From NCBI RefSeq assembly GCF_900659615.1, contig NZ_CAACUY010000009.1, positions 1 through 64,000 on the forward strand: DNA of 64,000 nucleotides. Direction: 5' to 3'. Below the pieces are notes generated by a model. It ran no database searches, was not told where the DNA came from, and saw only the letters and a list, made by a program, of their open reading frames with translations. This DNA is from Actinomadura fibrosa. GTDB taxonomy: Bacteria; Actinomycetota; Actinomycetes; Streptosporangiales; Streptosporangiaceae. The translations under genes were made by a program, and so were the position numbers. The stretch's first letter is position 1. Each line of letters starts with the position of its first letter. Positions 45,556 to 53,102 of this stretch are shown piece by piece.

Positions 45556-46023
45556 ATGACCGTTCTCATCGCCTTCGACGGGTCCGACGACGCCCGCACC
45601 GCCATCGAGTACGCCGCCCGGCACGTCCAGCCGGAACCCACCGTGATCCTCACGGTGTGGGAGCCGCTGCTGACCCAGATCTCCTGGGCGCCGCTGGCCA
45701 CCGTCTCCCCGGTCACGACGAGCGGGGTGCCGGGCGACCAGTTCGAGGAGGAGCAGCAGGCGGAGCTGCTCGCCAAGCAGGGCGCCGAGCTCGCCACCGC
45801 CGCCGGCCTCACCGACGTCACGCCGCGCGCGGAGCGCGGGACCGGCCCGGTCTGGGCCACGATCGTGGACGTCGCGGACGAGCTCGACGCCTCCCTGATC
45901 GTCACCGGGTCGCGCGGCCTCGCGGGCGCCCGGTCCGTGCTGCTCGGCAGCGTCTCGACCCGCGTCCTGCACCACGTCCACCGGCCGACGCTGGTCGTCC
46001 CGCCGGCGAAGAAGGACGAGTGA
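45556..46023 (+). CDS. Universal stress protein (UspA family)
   Basis: 155 residues, one Usp domain: VLIAFDGSDDARTAIEYAARHV at the start and the ATP-binding GSRGLAGARSVLLGSVSTRVLHH (G-2x-G-9x-G-S pattern) near the C-terminus, ending RPTLVVPP. Usp proteins respond to starvation or hypoxia by unknown means. Converges on the macro-domain gene. Confidence 0.93.
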   Translation: MTVLIAFDGSDDARTAIEYAARHVQPEPTVILTVWEPLLTQISWAPLATVSPVTTSGVPGDQFEEEQQAELLAKQGAELATAAGLTDVTPRAERGTGPVWATIVDVADELDASLIVTGSRGLAGARSVLLGSVSTRVLHHVHRPTLVVPPAKKDE

Positions 46024-46050
46024 CCGCCCGGGCGCCCTCAGAGGGCGAGG

Positions 46051-46563
46051 TCAGAGCGCGGCGACGACCCGCTCGAACGCCGCGTAGGCGTCCTCGGTGA
46101 ACAGGACGAACCGCGCGTCCGACACCGAGGACGAGGTCGAGTTGACCGTGTTGACCGCGATCCGGGCGGCGTCGTCCATCGGCCACCCGTAGATCCCGGC
46201 CGAGACCGCGGGGAACGCGATCGAGGTGACGCCCAGCTCGTCCGCGACGCGCAGCGACTCCCGGTAGCAGGAGATCAGCTGGTCGGAGCGGTCCTGGCTC
46301 GGCGAGTAGACCGGCCCGACCGTGTGGATCACCCAGCGCGCGGGCAGCTCGCCCGCGGTGGTCGCCACGGCCTGGCCGGTCGGGAGGCCGCCGCCGTAGG
46401 AGCTCGCGCGCAGCTTGCGGCACTCGTCCAGGATCGCCGGGCCGCCCCGGCGGTGGATGGCGCCGTCCACGCCGCCGCCCCCGAGCAGCGACGCGTTGGC
46501 CGCGTTGACGATCGCGTCCACCCGCTGCTCGGTGATATCGCCCCTGACCAGGCTGATCTTCAT
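46051..46563 (-). CDS. Macro-domain protein (O-acetyl-ADP-ribose deacetylase)
   Basis: 170 residues, a single macro domain of the YmdB/MacroD type: DAIVNAANASLLGGGGVDGAIHRRGG (binding loop with Asn and Asp), GGLPTGQAVATTAGELPARWVIHTVGP and AFPAVSAGIYGWPMDDAA. Such proteins remove the acetyl from O-acetyl-ADP-ribose or ADP-ribose from proteins. No sirtuin or ADP-ribosyltransferase is adjacent. Confidence 0.92.
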   Translation of the reverse strand: MKISLVRGDITEQRVDAIVNAANASLLGGGGVDGAIHRRGGPAILDECRKLRASSYGGGLPTGQAVATTAGELPARWVIHTVGPVYSPSQDRSDQLISCYRESLRVADELGVTSIAFPAVSAGIYGWPMDDAARIAVNTVNSTSSSVSDARFVLFTEDAYAAFERVVAAL

Positions 46564-46856
46564 CTCCGCCGCCTCCCGCCGCGCCTGCCGCCCCTGCCGG
46601 TCGGCGACAAGTTATCCGCTGGCGCCACCGCGAAACGCATGTTGTCGCGGTCCGGCGGTACGCTCGTGGCGGACGGGCGACGGGGGGTGGTGCCGCCCGC
46701 CCGCGACGACCCTCGGCGTCGGACGGCCGCAGCGGCCGCAACCCCGTGCCGGCGGAACCACCCCGCCGGCCCCGACCGCCCCTGCCAGCCACAACCGCCA
46801 AGCCATCACGAACAGTCCTACGACCACGAAGGCGTGAAAGTCGTGGAGGTACCCCC

Positions 46857-47690
46857 TTGAAGATCCTTCTCGCCGGCGCGACCGGAGTCGTCGGCCGCCG
46901 GCTCCTCCCGCTGCTGGTCCAGGCGGGCCACGAGGTCGCCGGGACGACGCGCCGCCCCGAGCGCGCGGAGGCCGTCCGCGACCTCGGCGGCACCCCCGTG
47001 GTCATGGACGCCCTCGACGAGGCCGCCGTGCGCGCCGCCGTCGAGACGGTGCGTCCCGACGCGATCGTGCACCAGCTCACCGACCTCACCGGCGAGGACT
47101 TCGCCGCCAACTCCCGGCTGCGGATCGAGGGCACCCGCCACCTCGTCGACGCGGCGCTCGCCGCCGGCGTGCAGACGATGATCGCGCAGAGCATCGCCTG
47201 GCTGTACGTGCCGAGCGACACCCCGGCCGTCGAGACCGACCCGCTCGACCCGACCCTGCCGCCCTACGAGGGCGTCGCGGGGCTGGAGACGGCCGTGGGC
47301 GAGATGCCGCGCGGCGTCGTCCTGCGCTACGGGGCGCTCTACGGCCCCGGCACCTGGTACGCGCCGGACGGTGCGATCGCCAAGCGGGTCCGGGCGGGCA
47401 GCCTGCGGCTGACCCCGGCGTGGACGTCGTTCGTGCACGCCGACGACGCGGCCGCCGCCGCCCTCGCCGCGCTCGACTGGCCGGCCGGGCCCGTCAACAT
47501 CGTCGACGACGAGCCCGCGACCACGGCGGACTGGCTGCCGGTCTACAGCGCCGCGCTGGGCGCGCCGATGCCCGGCAAGGCCCGGCACGCCGCCGCGACG
47601 GGACGCCCGGTGTCCAACGCCAAGGCGCTCGGCCTCGGCTGGAAGCCGCGGGTGCCGTCCTGGCGCACCGGCTTCGCCGAGATGCGCTGA
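46857..47690 (+). CDS. NAD-dependent epimerase/dehydratase family protein
   Basis: 277 residues of the extended SDR (atypical) type. The nucleotide motif KILLAGATGVVGRRLLPLL begins at residue 2; GHEVAGTTRRPERAE, DAIVHQLTDLTGE and the active-site region QSIAWLYVPSD, then VVLRYGALYGPGTWYAPDG follow. The YxxxK tyrosine is not apparent, as in several atypical members. TTG 46857 is chosen for GGAGG seven bases upstream; upstream codons lack coding character. Confidence 0.85.
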   Translation: MKILLAGATGVVGRRLLPLLVQAGHEVAGTTRRPERAEAVRDLGGTPVVMDALDEAAVRAAVETVRPDAIVHQLTDLTGEDFAANSRLRIEGTRHLVDAALAAGVQTMIAQSIAWLYVPSDTPAVETDPLDPTLPPYEGVAGLETAVGEMPRGVVLRYGALYGPGTWYAPDGAIAKRVRAGSLRLTPAWTSFVHADDAAAAALAALDWPAGPVNIVDDEPATTADWLPVYSAALGAPMPGKARHAAATGRPVSNAKALGLGWKPRVPSWRTGFAEMR

Positions 47691-47744
47691 CGCCCGGGGG
47701 CGGGCACCCGCCTCCGCACCGCGGTTCCCCGCGCCGCGGTGCCC

Positions 47745-48530
47745 TCAGCCGAACTGGAACGAGCGCTTGGCGAGCCCGAACCAGTAGCCGTCGATGACGG
47801 ACCGGCGGCCGGACGGACCATCGCTCCCACCTGCCGCGGCGCCGTCGGCGTCGGCGCCGAGGGCCACGAACAGCGGCGCGAAGTGCTCCGTCCGCGGATG
47901 CGCGATCGCCGCCGCGGGCGCCTTCGCGCGGAAGTCGAGCAGCGCGTCGATGTCGCCGCCGCCGACGGCGCGGACCGTCCAGTCGTCGAACTCGGCCGAC
48001 CACGCGGGCGGCGCGGCGTCCGGGCCGGCGCCCATCTCGCGCAGGTTGTGGGTGGTGAAGCCGCTCCCCACGATGAGGACGCCCTGATCGCGCAGCGGCG
48101 CGAGCCGGCGGCCGATCTCGAACAGCCGCTCCGGCTCCAGGGTCGGCATCGACATCTGGAGCACGGGGACGTCGGCGTCCGGGTACATCTCCACCAGCGG
48201 CACGTACGCGCCGTGGTCGAGGCCGCGCCGCTCGTCCTGGTGCGTGCCGGGGATCAGCTTCCGGACGTCCTCCGCCAGGTCCGGGGCGCCGGGGGCGTCG
48301 TACCGGACGCGGTAGTAGTGCTCGGGGAAGCCCCAGAAGTCGTAGACCAGCGGGACCGGGCGGGTGGCTCCGACCGACAGCGGGGCCTCCTCCCAGTGCG
48401 CCGACACCATCAGGATCGCCTCGGGCTTCGGCAGGCCCGCCGACCAGCGGGCCAGCTCGTCCGTCCACACGGCGTCGTCGGCCAGCGGCGGCGCGCCGTG
48501 GCTGAGGTACAGCACCGGCATGCGGCTCAT
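47745..48530 (-). CDS. DODA-type extradiol ring-opening dioxygenase
   Basis: 261 residues of the class III (LigB-like) extradiol dioxygenase family, YgiD type. Iron or zinc ligands are expected in LYLSHGAPPL (first His), ILMVSAHWEE (second His), GLDHGAYVPLVEMYPDADVPV and GSGFTTHNLR. It opens catechol-type rings such as 4,5-DOPA. The ATG at 48530 has GGGGG five bases upstream. Its promoter region contains three TTGA-N4-TCAA palindromes and a divergent MarR gene, so the pair is probably a phenolic-compound response unit. Confidence 0.9.
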   Translation of the reverse strand: MSRMPVLYLSHGAPPLADDAVWTDELARWSAGLPKPEAILMVSAHWEEAPLSVGATRPVPLVYDFWGFPEHYYRVRYDAPGAPDLAEDVRKLIPGTHQDERRGLDHGAYVPLVEMYPDADVPVLQMSMPTLEPERLFEIGRRLAPLRDQGVLIVGSGFTTHNLREMGAGPDAAPPAWSAEFDDWTVRAVGGGDIDALLDFRAKAPAAAIAHPRTEHFAPLFVALGADADGAAAGGSDGPSGRRSVIDGYWFGLAKRSFQFG

Positions 48531-48553
48531 CTCGTCCCCCTGGGGCAGTATCA

Positions 48554-48619
48554 GTTGAGTGTTCAACCAAACCGAGCATAACCGTTAAAAATTGAACTTT
48601 CAAGGCTTGAGCGTTCAAG
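48554..48619. promoter_or_regulatory. Three MarR operator candidates, TTGA-N4-TCAA
   Basis: Perfect inverted repeats GTTGA-N4-TCAAC at 48554-48567, TTGA-N4-TCAA at 48592-48603 and CTTGA-N4-TCAAG at 48606-48619 fill the 109-base gap between the dioxygenase and MarR genes. Same half-site, same spacing, AT-rich in a GC-rich genome: strong evidence for a dimeric regulator site controlling both genes. Confidence 0.85.
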
Positions 48620-48639
48620 TAACTAGGTAGACTGGGGGC

Positions 48640-49128
48640 ATGACGGACCCGGCATGGCTCGACGAGGAGGAGCAGGAGACCTGGCGCGCGTTCCTGTGGA
48701 CGTCGCGGCTGCTCAACGAGGCCCTCGACCGCCAGCTCCAGCGCGACTCCGGGCTGCCGCACGCCTACTACATGATCCTCGCGATGCTGTCGGAGTCCCC
48801 GGGCCGCGCGCTCACGATGACCGAGCTGGCCGCGATCGTCCACTCGTCTCCGAGCCGCCTCTCGCACGCCGTCAACCGGCTGGAGGAGGCCGGCTGGGTG
48901 CGCCGCGTCAAGCACCCCGACGACCGCCGGACCACGATCGCCGAGCTGACCGACGCGGGCTTCGCCGTCCTCGCCGAGGCGGCCCCGGGCCACGTCGCCG
49001 AGGTCCGGCGGCACCTGTTCGACCCGCTCAGCCGCGAGGAGATGCTGCGCTTCCGCGAGACGCTGCACGCCCTGCTCGCCTCGCTCGACCCCGACCGCGA
49101 GGCGCCCTGCGCCGACGGCAAGGGCTGA
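48640..49128 (+). CDS. MarR-family regulator of the adjacent dioxygenase
   Basis: 162 residues. Helical dimerisation ends surround the winged helix (LTMTELAAIVHSSPSRLSHAVNRLEEAGWVRRVKHPDDRRTTIAELTDAG, about 66-115). Divergent from the extradiol dioxygenase across the three palindromes described at 48554-48619. The likely inducer is a phenolic or quinone compound, by analogy with other MarR/dioxygenase pairs. Confidence 0.9.
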   Translation: MTDPAWLDEEEQETWRAFLWTSRLLNEALDRQLQRDSGLPHAYYMILAMLSESPGRALTMTELAAIVHSSPSRLSHAVNRLEEAGWVRRVKHPDDRRTTIAELTDAGFAVLAEAAPGHVAEVRRHLFDPLSREEMLRFRETLHALLASLDPDREAPCADGKG

Positions 49129-49148
49129 GCCCCCCCCCGCGAGCGGCC

Positions 49149-50303
49149 CTAGGCCGTGAACTCGACGGCGTACGCGGCCGCACCGGGGTGGGCCGCGGCC
49201 AGCAGGCGCTCCGCCTCGTCCGCCAGGGCCGCCCGGTCCGCGTCCGCGACGGGCAGGAACGGGTCGATGCGCACCACGGCCGTCCCCCGCTTCTTCTCCA
49301 TCTTCCACATGCCGTGGACGAAGCCGTCCACGAGGAACGTCGCCCGGATGATGCCGTTGACCGTGAACACCCGCTTGCGGTGCTCCTCGGTGATGATCCG
49401 TGCCCGATCGGTGTGGGAGAGCAGCAGGTTGTCGAAGTCGGGGACGAGCCGCGCCGGCGCCGGGACGTCCGGGCCGGGACGGGGCGCGTCCGGCAGGTCA
49501 TAGAGAGTGCGGCCGTTCTCGTCGCGGAACACCACCAGCTTGGGCAAGAGACGCTCGACGACCTCGCCGAGCCGCGTCAGGCCGGACCACTGCTGCGCGT
49601 CCTGGACGGACGCGGGCCCGAACGCCCCCAGATAGCGCAGGACCAGCGCGTCCACGGACGGTTCGGGCGGCTCGCCGTCCCCCAGCCACGCGTCCAGGGT
49701 CGTGTGCTTGGCCAGCCCCGACGCGCCCCAGATGCCGCGCGGCGGGACCTGCACCAGGGGGACGCGGCAGCGGACGGCGAAGCCGAGCAGTTCGGCGTCG
49801 GCATCGGGGAAGCGTTCGGCCAGCAGCGTGCGCAGCTCCTTGTCGGAGCGCGGTTCCTCCTCCAGCAGCGTCCGGGCGTGGGCGATGACGGCGTCGAGCC
49901 CGTCCGCCGCCGGGGCCTCGCCCAGCCGCGTCCGGAGGTACCCGTCGAGGATGCCCTGCGTGAGCGGCCGCAGCGCGCGGGCGTCACGGGCGCTGACCAG
50001 GTGCAGCGTCCCGCGCATCAGCACCATCCGGAGCACCGCGCGGTCCCTCGTGAGCTGGGCGAGCTCGTCGAACGCGAAGCCCTCCAGGCGGCTCCACAGG
50101 CCGACGTACGGCGGGTTCGGCGCCTGCGACTGCATGCCGACCAGGTGCTCGATCGCCTCGACCGCGGGCATCGCCCGCCGCCGGAGCAGCATCTGGCGGG
50201 CGAGCAGCGCCCGGTTGAGCGCCCGCCGTCCGAGCACGGGCGGCCCGGCGGCCGCCCCGGACCGCGGAGCGGGCACGCCCTTCGGCGAGGCGTCAGTCGT
50301 CAT
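49149..50303 (-). CDS. AlkZ/YcaQ-like winged-helix DNA glycosylase family protein
   Basis: 384 residues of the HTH_42 (PF06224) family, which includes AlkZ and YcaQ DNA glycosylases that unhook interstrand crosslinks. LVGMQSQAPNPPYVGLWSRLEGF (about 50-72) contains a QSQ sequence at the place of the catalytic Q-x-Q motif of AlkZ; MRGTLHLVSARDARALRP and PLVQVPPRGIWGASG are other family signatures. The start overlaps the TetR gene stop by 11 bases, so the pair is one operon. A repair or self-resistance role is an inference. Confidence 0.8.
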   Translation of the reverse strand: MTTDASPKGVPAPRSGAAAGPPVLGRRALNRALLARQMLLRRRAMPAVEAIEHLVGMQSQAPNPPYVGLWSRLEGFAFDELAQLTRDRAVLRMVLMRGTLHLVSARDARALRPLTQGILDGYLRTRLGEAPAADGLDAVIAHARTLLEEEPRSDKELRTLLAERFPDADAELLGFAVRCRVPLVQVPPRGIWGASGLAKHTTLDAWLGDGEPPEPSVDALVLRYLGAFGPASVQDAQQWSGLTRLGEVVERLLPKLVVFRDENGRTLYDLPDAPRPGPDVPAPARLVPDFDNLLLSHTDRARIITEEHRKRVFTVNGIIRATFLVDGFVHGMWKMEKKRGTAVVRIDPFLPVADADRAALADEAERLLAAAHPGAAAYAVEFTA

Positions 50304-50931
50304 AGCGGCCTCGCAGCTCCTGCCAGGTGGGAGGAGGGCCCGGCAGCTCCTCAGAGTCGGTGAGGCGCAGCGCGTCCAGGAACAGCGCCAGGTAGCGGTG
50401 CTGCAACCGGTTCATGCGCGCGTCGTCCCCGATCCGGATCGTGTGCAGATGCTCAAGCATGACGGAGACGTCGCCGACCTCGATCTCCGGCCGGAGGGCA
50501 CCGGCCTCCTTGGTCCGCTCCAGCAGCCGCTGCGTGGCCCGGTGGATCGCGCGGCCCTTCTCGCTCATCGCCTCGGTGACCGGGAAGCTGCCCGCGAGCC
50601 GCATCGTCAGCGAGCCCGCGCCGATGTCGAGGCAGCGGCGCATGAAGCCCGCGAAGGCCGCCCACGCGTCCCCCTCGTCGGCGAGCGCCGCCTCCACCTC
50701 GGCGAGGTAGCGGTCCATGCCGTCGTCGGCGAGCCGCTGGAGCAGGTCCTCCTTGCTCTTGTAGCGCCGGTAGAGGGCGCTGATCCCCACCCCCGCGTGC
50801 TCGGCCACCGCCGAGATCGGCGCGCCGGGATCGGCGGTGAACACCGCCCGCGCCGCCTCCCGGATCAGCTCGTCATTGCGCGCCGCCTGCGCCTTGCGCC
50901 CGCTCATGGGCACCCGTGCCGTGGTCTCCAT
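50293..50931 (-). CDS. TetR/AcrR-family regulator
   Basis: 212 residues. The helix-turn-helix (AVFTADPGAPISAVAEHAGVGISALYRRYKSKEDLLQRLA, about 29-68) is clear; the C-terminal ligand domain is unassigned. Start ATG 50931 lacks a good Shine-Dalgarno; an ATG eight codons later is an alternative. It overlaps the AlkZ-like gene at its 3' end and is divergent from a MarR gene. Confidence 0.88.
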   Translation of the reverse strand: METTARVPMSGRKAQAARNDELIREAARAVFTADPGAPISAVAEHAGVGISALYRRYKSKEDLLQRLADDGMDRYLAEVEAALADEGDAWAAFAGFMRRCLDIGAGSLTMRLAGSFPVTEAMSEKGRAIHRATQRLLERTKEAGALRPEIEVGDVSVMLEHLHTIRIGDDARMNRLQHRYLALFLDALRLTDSEELPGPPPTWQELRGRYDD

Positions 50932-51009
50932 GAAGACCATAGTAAGGGAACGAAGAATTCCGTTCTACACTCGACGCGTCGAGGGGGCGTTGCAATAAAC
51001 TCCCCGCCC

Positions 51010-51489
51010 ATGACCGATGCCGAGGGGGCCGCTGCGCCGCCTGGATCGCAGCGGCGGTCCGAGCCGCTGTCCGGGACCCTGACGTTCCAGCTCATGACGC
51101 TGGGCGCGGTCGCCGCCGACCGGTTCGCCGCCGCGCTCGCGCCGCTCGATCTGAAGCCGCGGCACGCCGCGCTGATGGCCGTCGTCGGCCGCGGCCTCGC
51201 GGCGTCCCAGCTGGAGGTCGCCGCTCATCTCGGCGTCGTGCCGAGCCTCGTCGTCGCCCTCGCCGACCACCTCGTGCGGCTCGGCGCGGTCGAGCGGATC
51301 CGCGACCCCCGGGACCGGCGGCGGCAGGTGCTCCTGCTCACCCAGCACGGCCACCGGCTGCTGGAGCGGTGCGCCGCCGCGGCCCGGTCGGTGGACGAGG
51401 AGCTCGCCGCCCGGCTCCCGGCGTCCGAGCGCGCCGCGTTCACCCGCTCGCTAGGCGCCCTGGCGAACGGCGCCGGCTTCCCCACCTGA
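51010..51489 (+). CDS. MarR-family regulator
   Basis: 159 residues. Winged helix: LAASQLEVAAHLGVVPSLVVALADHLVRLGAVERIRDPRDRRRQVLLLTQHG (about 60-112), with dimerisation helices at both ends (GTLTFQLMTLGAVAADRFAAALAPLDLKPRHAALMAVV). Divergent from the TetR gene with about 80 bases between. The DNA between them (GTTCTACACTCGACGCGTCGAG) contains the palindrome CTCGACGCGTCGAG, a possible operator. Target unknown. Confidence 0.85.
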   Translation: MTDAEGAAAPPGSQRRSEPLSGTLTFQLMTLGAVAADRFAAALAPLDLKPRHAALMAVVGRGLAASQLEVAAHLGVVPSLVVALADHLVRLGAVERIRDPRDRRRQVLLLTQHGHRLLERCAAAARSVDEELAARLPASERAAFTRSLGALANGAGFPT

Positions 51490-51555
51490 GGCGGTCCCCA
51501 CCTGGCCCTCGTCGGGCGTGCCCGGTGAAGCGCAGCCCTTGTTCCTCGTGATGCC

Positions 51556-51585
51556 TTGACGCTCGGCCGCATGCGGTCTCATTAT
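51556..51585 (+). promoter_or_regulatory. Promoter of the methyltransferase-TetR operon
   Basis: TTGACG (51556-51561) and CATTAT (51580-51585) stand 18 bases apart, matching the housekeeping -35/-10 pattern, 43 bases before the methyltransferase start. The operators at 51584-51613 cover the predicted start point. Confidence 0.7.
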
Positions 51586-51613
51586 GAACACTTGTTCATG
51601 AACGCTTGTTCAT
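51584..51613. promoter_or_regulatory. Two overlapping TetR operator candidates
   Basis: ATGAACACTTGTTCAT (51584-51599) and ATGAACGCTTGTTCAT (51598-51613) are near-perfect 16-bp palindromes sharing two bases, so their centres are 14 bp apart. Palindromes of the TGAAC-N4-GTTCA form are usual for TetR regulators; the TetR gene is second in this operon, which implies autoregulation. Confidence 0.85.
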
Positions 51614-51627
51614 AACGAGGGGATGCC

Positions 51628-52443
51628 ATGGCCGAGATCGTCAACGTTCAGCAGTCCGAGGCCTGGAACGGTTACGAGGGCGAGCACTGGGCGGCGCACC
51701 ACGATCGGTACGACGCGGTGAACGGCGACTTCAACCGCTTCCTGCTGGACGAGGCCGCGATCGGGGAGCGCGACCGCGTCCTCGACATCGGCTGCGGGAA
51801 CGGGCAGGTCACGCGGCTCGCGGCGGAGCGGGCCCGGTTCGGCGCGGCCGCCGGGGTGGACCTGTCCGGCCCGATGCTCGCCCGCGCCCGCTCGCTGGCG
51901 GCGGCGGAGGGCGTCGCCAACGTGACGTTCGAGCAGGGCGACGCGCAGGTGTTCCCGTTCCCCGAGGGCGGCTTCGACGTCGCGCTCAGCCGCTTCGGGG
52001 TCATGTTCTTCGCCGATCCCGTGGCCGCGTTCGGCAACGTCCGGCGCGCCCTGCGGCACGGCGGGCGGCTGGCCTTCCTGTCCATGGCGCCGCTGGACGG
52101 GACCGACCTCGGCACCGTCTTCTCCGTCCTCACCTCGTCGCCCGACCACACGGTCGCCGGGCACGACGGGCCGCTGTCGCTCGCCGATCCCGCGCGGATC
52201 CGCGAGATCCTCGGTGCCGCCGGGTTCCGGGACGTCTCCTGCCGCGCTGTGGAGGCCGAGCAGGTCTGGGGACGGGACGCCGCCGACGCCGCCGCGTTCC
52301 TCGCCGGCTGGGGACCCGTCCGCCACAACCTCGGGGAGAGCGGCGAGCTGCTGGAGGCGATCACCAAGGCGGTCCGCCCCTTCGAGCGGGACGGCGCCGT
52401 CCGGCTGCGGAGCACGGCATGGCTGGTGAGCGCCCGCCGCTGA
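51628..52443 (+). CDS. Class I SAM-dependent methyltransferase
   Basis: 271 residues, Methyltransf_11/25 type. Motif I is VLDIGCGNGQVTRLAAE (about 46-62), the acidic end of beta-2 is AAGVDLSGPMLARA, and FDVALSRFGVMFFADP with ALRHGGRLAFLSM gives motifs II-III. WNGYEGEHWAAHHDRYDAVN at the start is common to ubiquinone/menaquinone-like and small-molecule methyltransferases. AGGGG lies six bases before ATG 51628. First gene of a TetR-controlled pair; the inducing compound may be its substrate. Confidence 0.88.
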   Translation: MAEIVNVQQSEAWNGYEGEHWAAHHDRYDAVNGDFNRFLLDEAAIGERDRVLDIGCGNGQVTRLAAERARFGAAAGVDLSGPMLARARSLAAAEGVANVTFEQGDAQVFPFPEGGFDVALSRFGVMFFADPVAAFGNVRRALRHGGRLAFLSMAPLDGTDLGTVFSVLTSSPDHTVAGHDGPLSLADPARIREILGAAGFRDVSCRAVEAEQVWGRDAADAAAFLAGWGPVRHNLGESGELLEAITKAVRPFERDGAVRLRSTAWLVSARR

Positions 52444-53096
52444 CGCACCGGGCGGCGATTACGATGCCGGTGATGTCTCCTCGAAGAGCGGCCGCGCTGC
52501 GCGGCGGCGACCGGACGCTGCGCGAGCACCTGATCGGCACGGCCGAGCGGCTCATCGCCGAGCGCGGGACGGCGGGGCTGACGGTGCGGACGATCGCGCG
52601 GGAGGCCGGCGTCGCGGACGGCGTGCTCTACAACCACTTCGCCGACAAGGAGGAGCTGCTCGCCCTGGCCCTGCGCGCCCATGCCGTCGCGGTGCGGCGG
52701 GGGCTGCCCGCGCTGCCGGTGCCGGGCGAGGGGACGGTCGAGGCGAACCTCCGGGCCCACATCGAGCACGGGACGGCGCTGCACGCCCGGCTGCTGCCCG
52801 CGCTCGCGGGCCTGGTCGGGCGGCCCGAGGTGCTGGCCCGGTTCGCGGCGCTGGACGATCCGGACGTGAACTGGCGCGACCGCCTCGGCGCCTACCTGCG
52901 GGCCGAGCGGGACCTCGGCCGGCTGCCCGCCGACGCCCGCGTCGACGCCGCCACCGCCATGATCGTCGGCGTGTGCCACGAGCCGGTGCTGTCGGCCCTC
53001 CTCGGGGGCGGGGACGCGGGTGCGGCGCGGTCCGCGTCCCCCGGGATGATCGACGACCTCGTCGCGACCGTCCTGTACGGCCTGGCCCCGCGCTAG
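52419..53096 (+). CDS. TetR-family regulator of the methyltransferase operon
   Basis: 225 residues from ATG 52419, which has GGAG six bases upstream and overlaps the methyltransferase by 25 bases; ATG 52464 or 52473 are other choices. The helix-turn-helix is IAERGTAGLTVRTIAREAGVADGVLYNHFADKEELLALAL. The C-terminal domain has the TetR_C_11-like helical run ending DLVATVLYGLAPR. Likely repressor acting at the two palindromes at 51584-51613. Confidence 0.87.
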   Translation: MAGERPPLTHRAAITMPVMSPRRAAALRGGDRTLREHLIGTAERLIAERGTAGLTVRTIAREAGVADGVLYNHFADKEELLALALRAHAVAVRRGLPALPVPGEGTVEANLRAHIEHGTALHARLLPALAGLVGRPEVLARFAALDDPDVNWRDRLGAYLRAERDLGRLPADARVDAATAMIVGVCHEPVLSALLGGGDAGAARSASPGMIDDLVATVLYGLAPR

Positions 53097-53102
53097 CCGC
53101 CC

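Noticed and set aside
42913..45981. A minus-strand open frame of about 1000 codons
   Set aside because: Antisense to the acyl-CoA synthetase, the TIGR03084-like gene and the stress protein, which all have clear domain matches.
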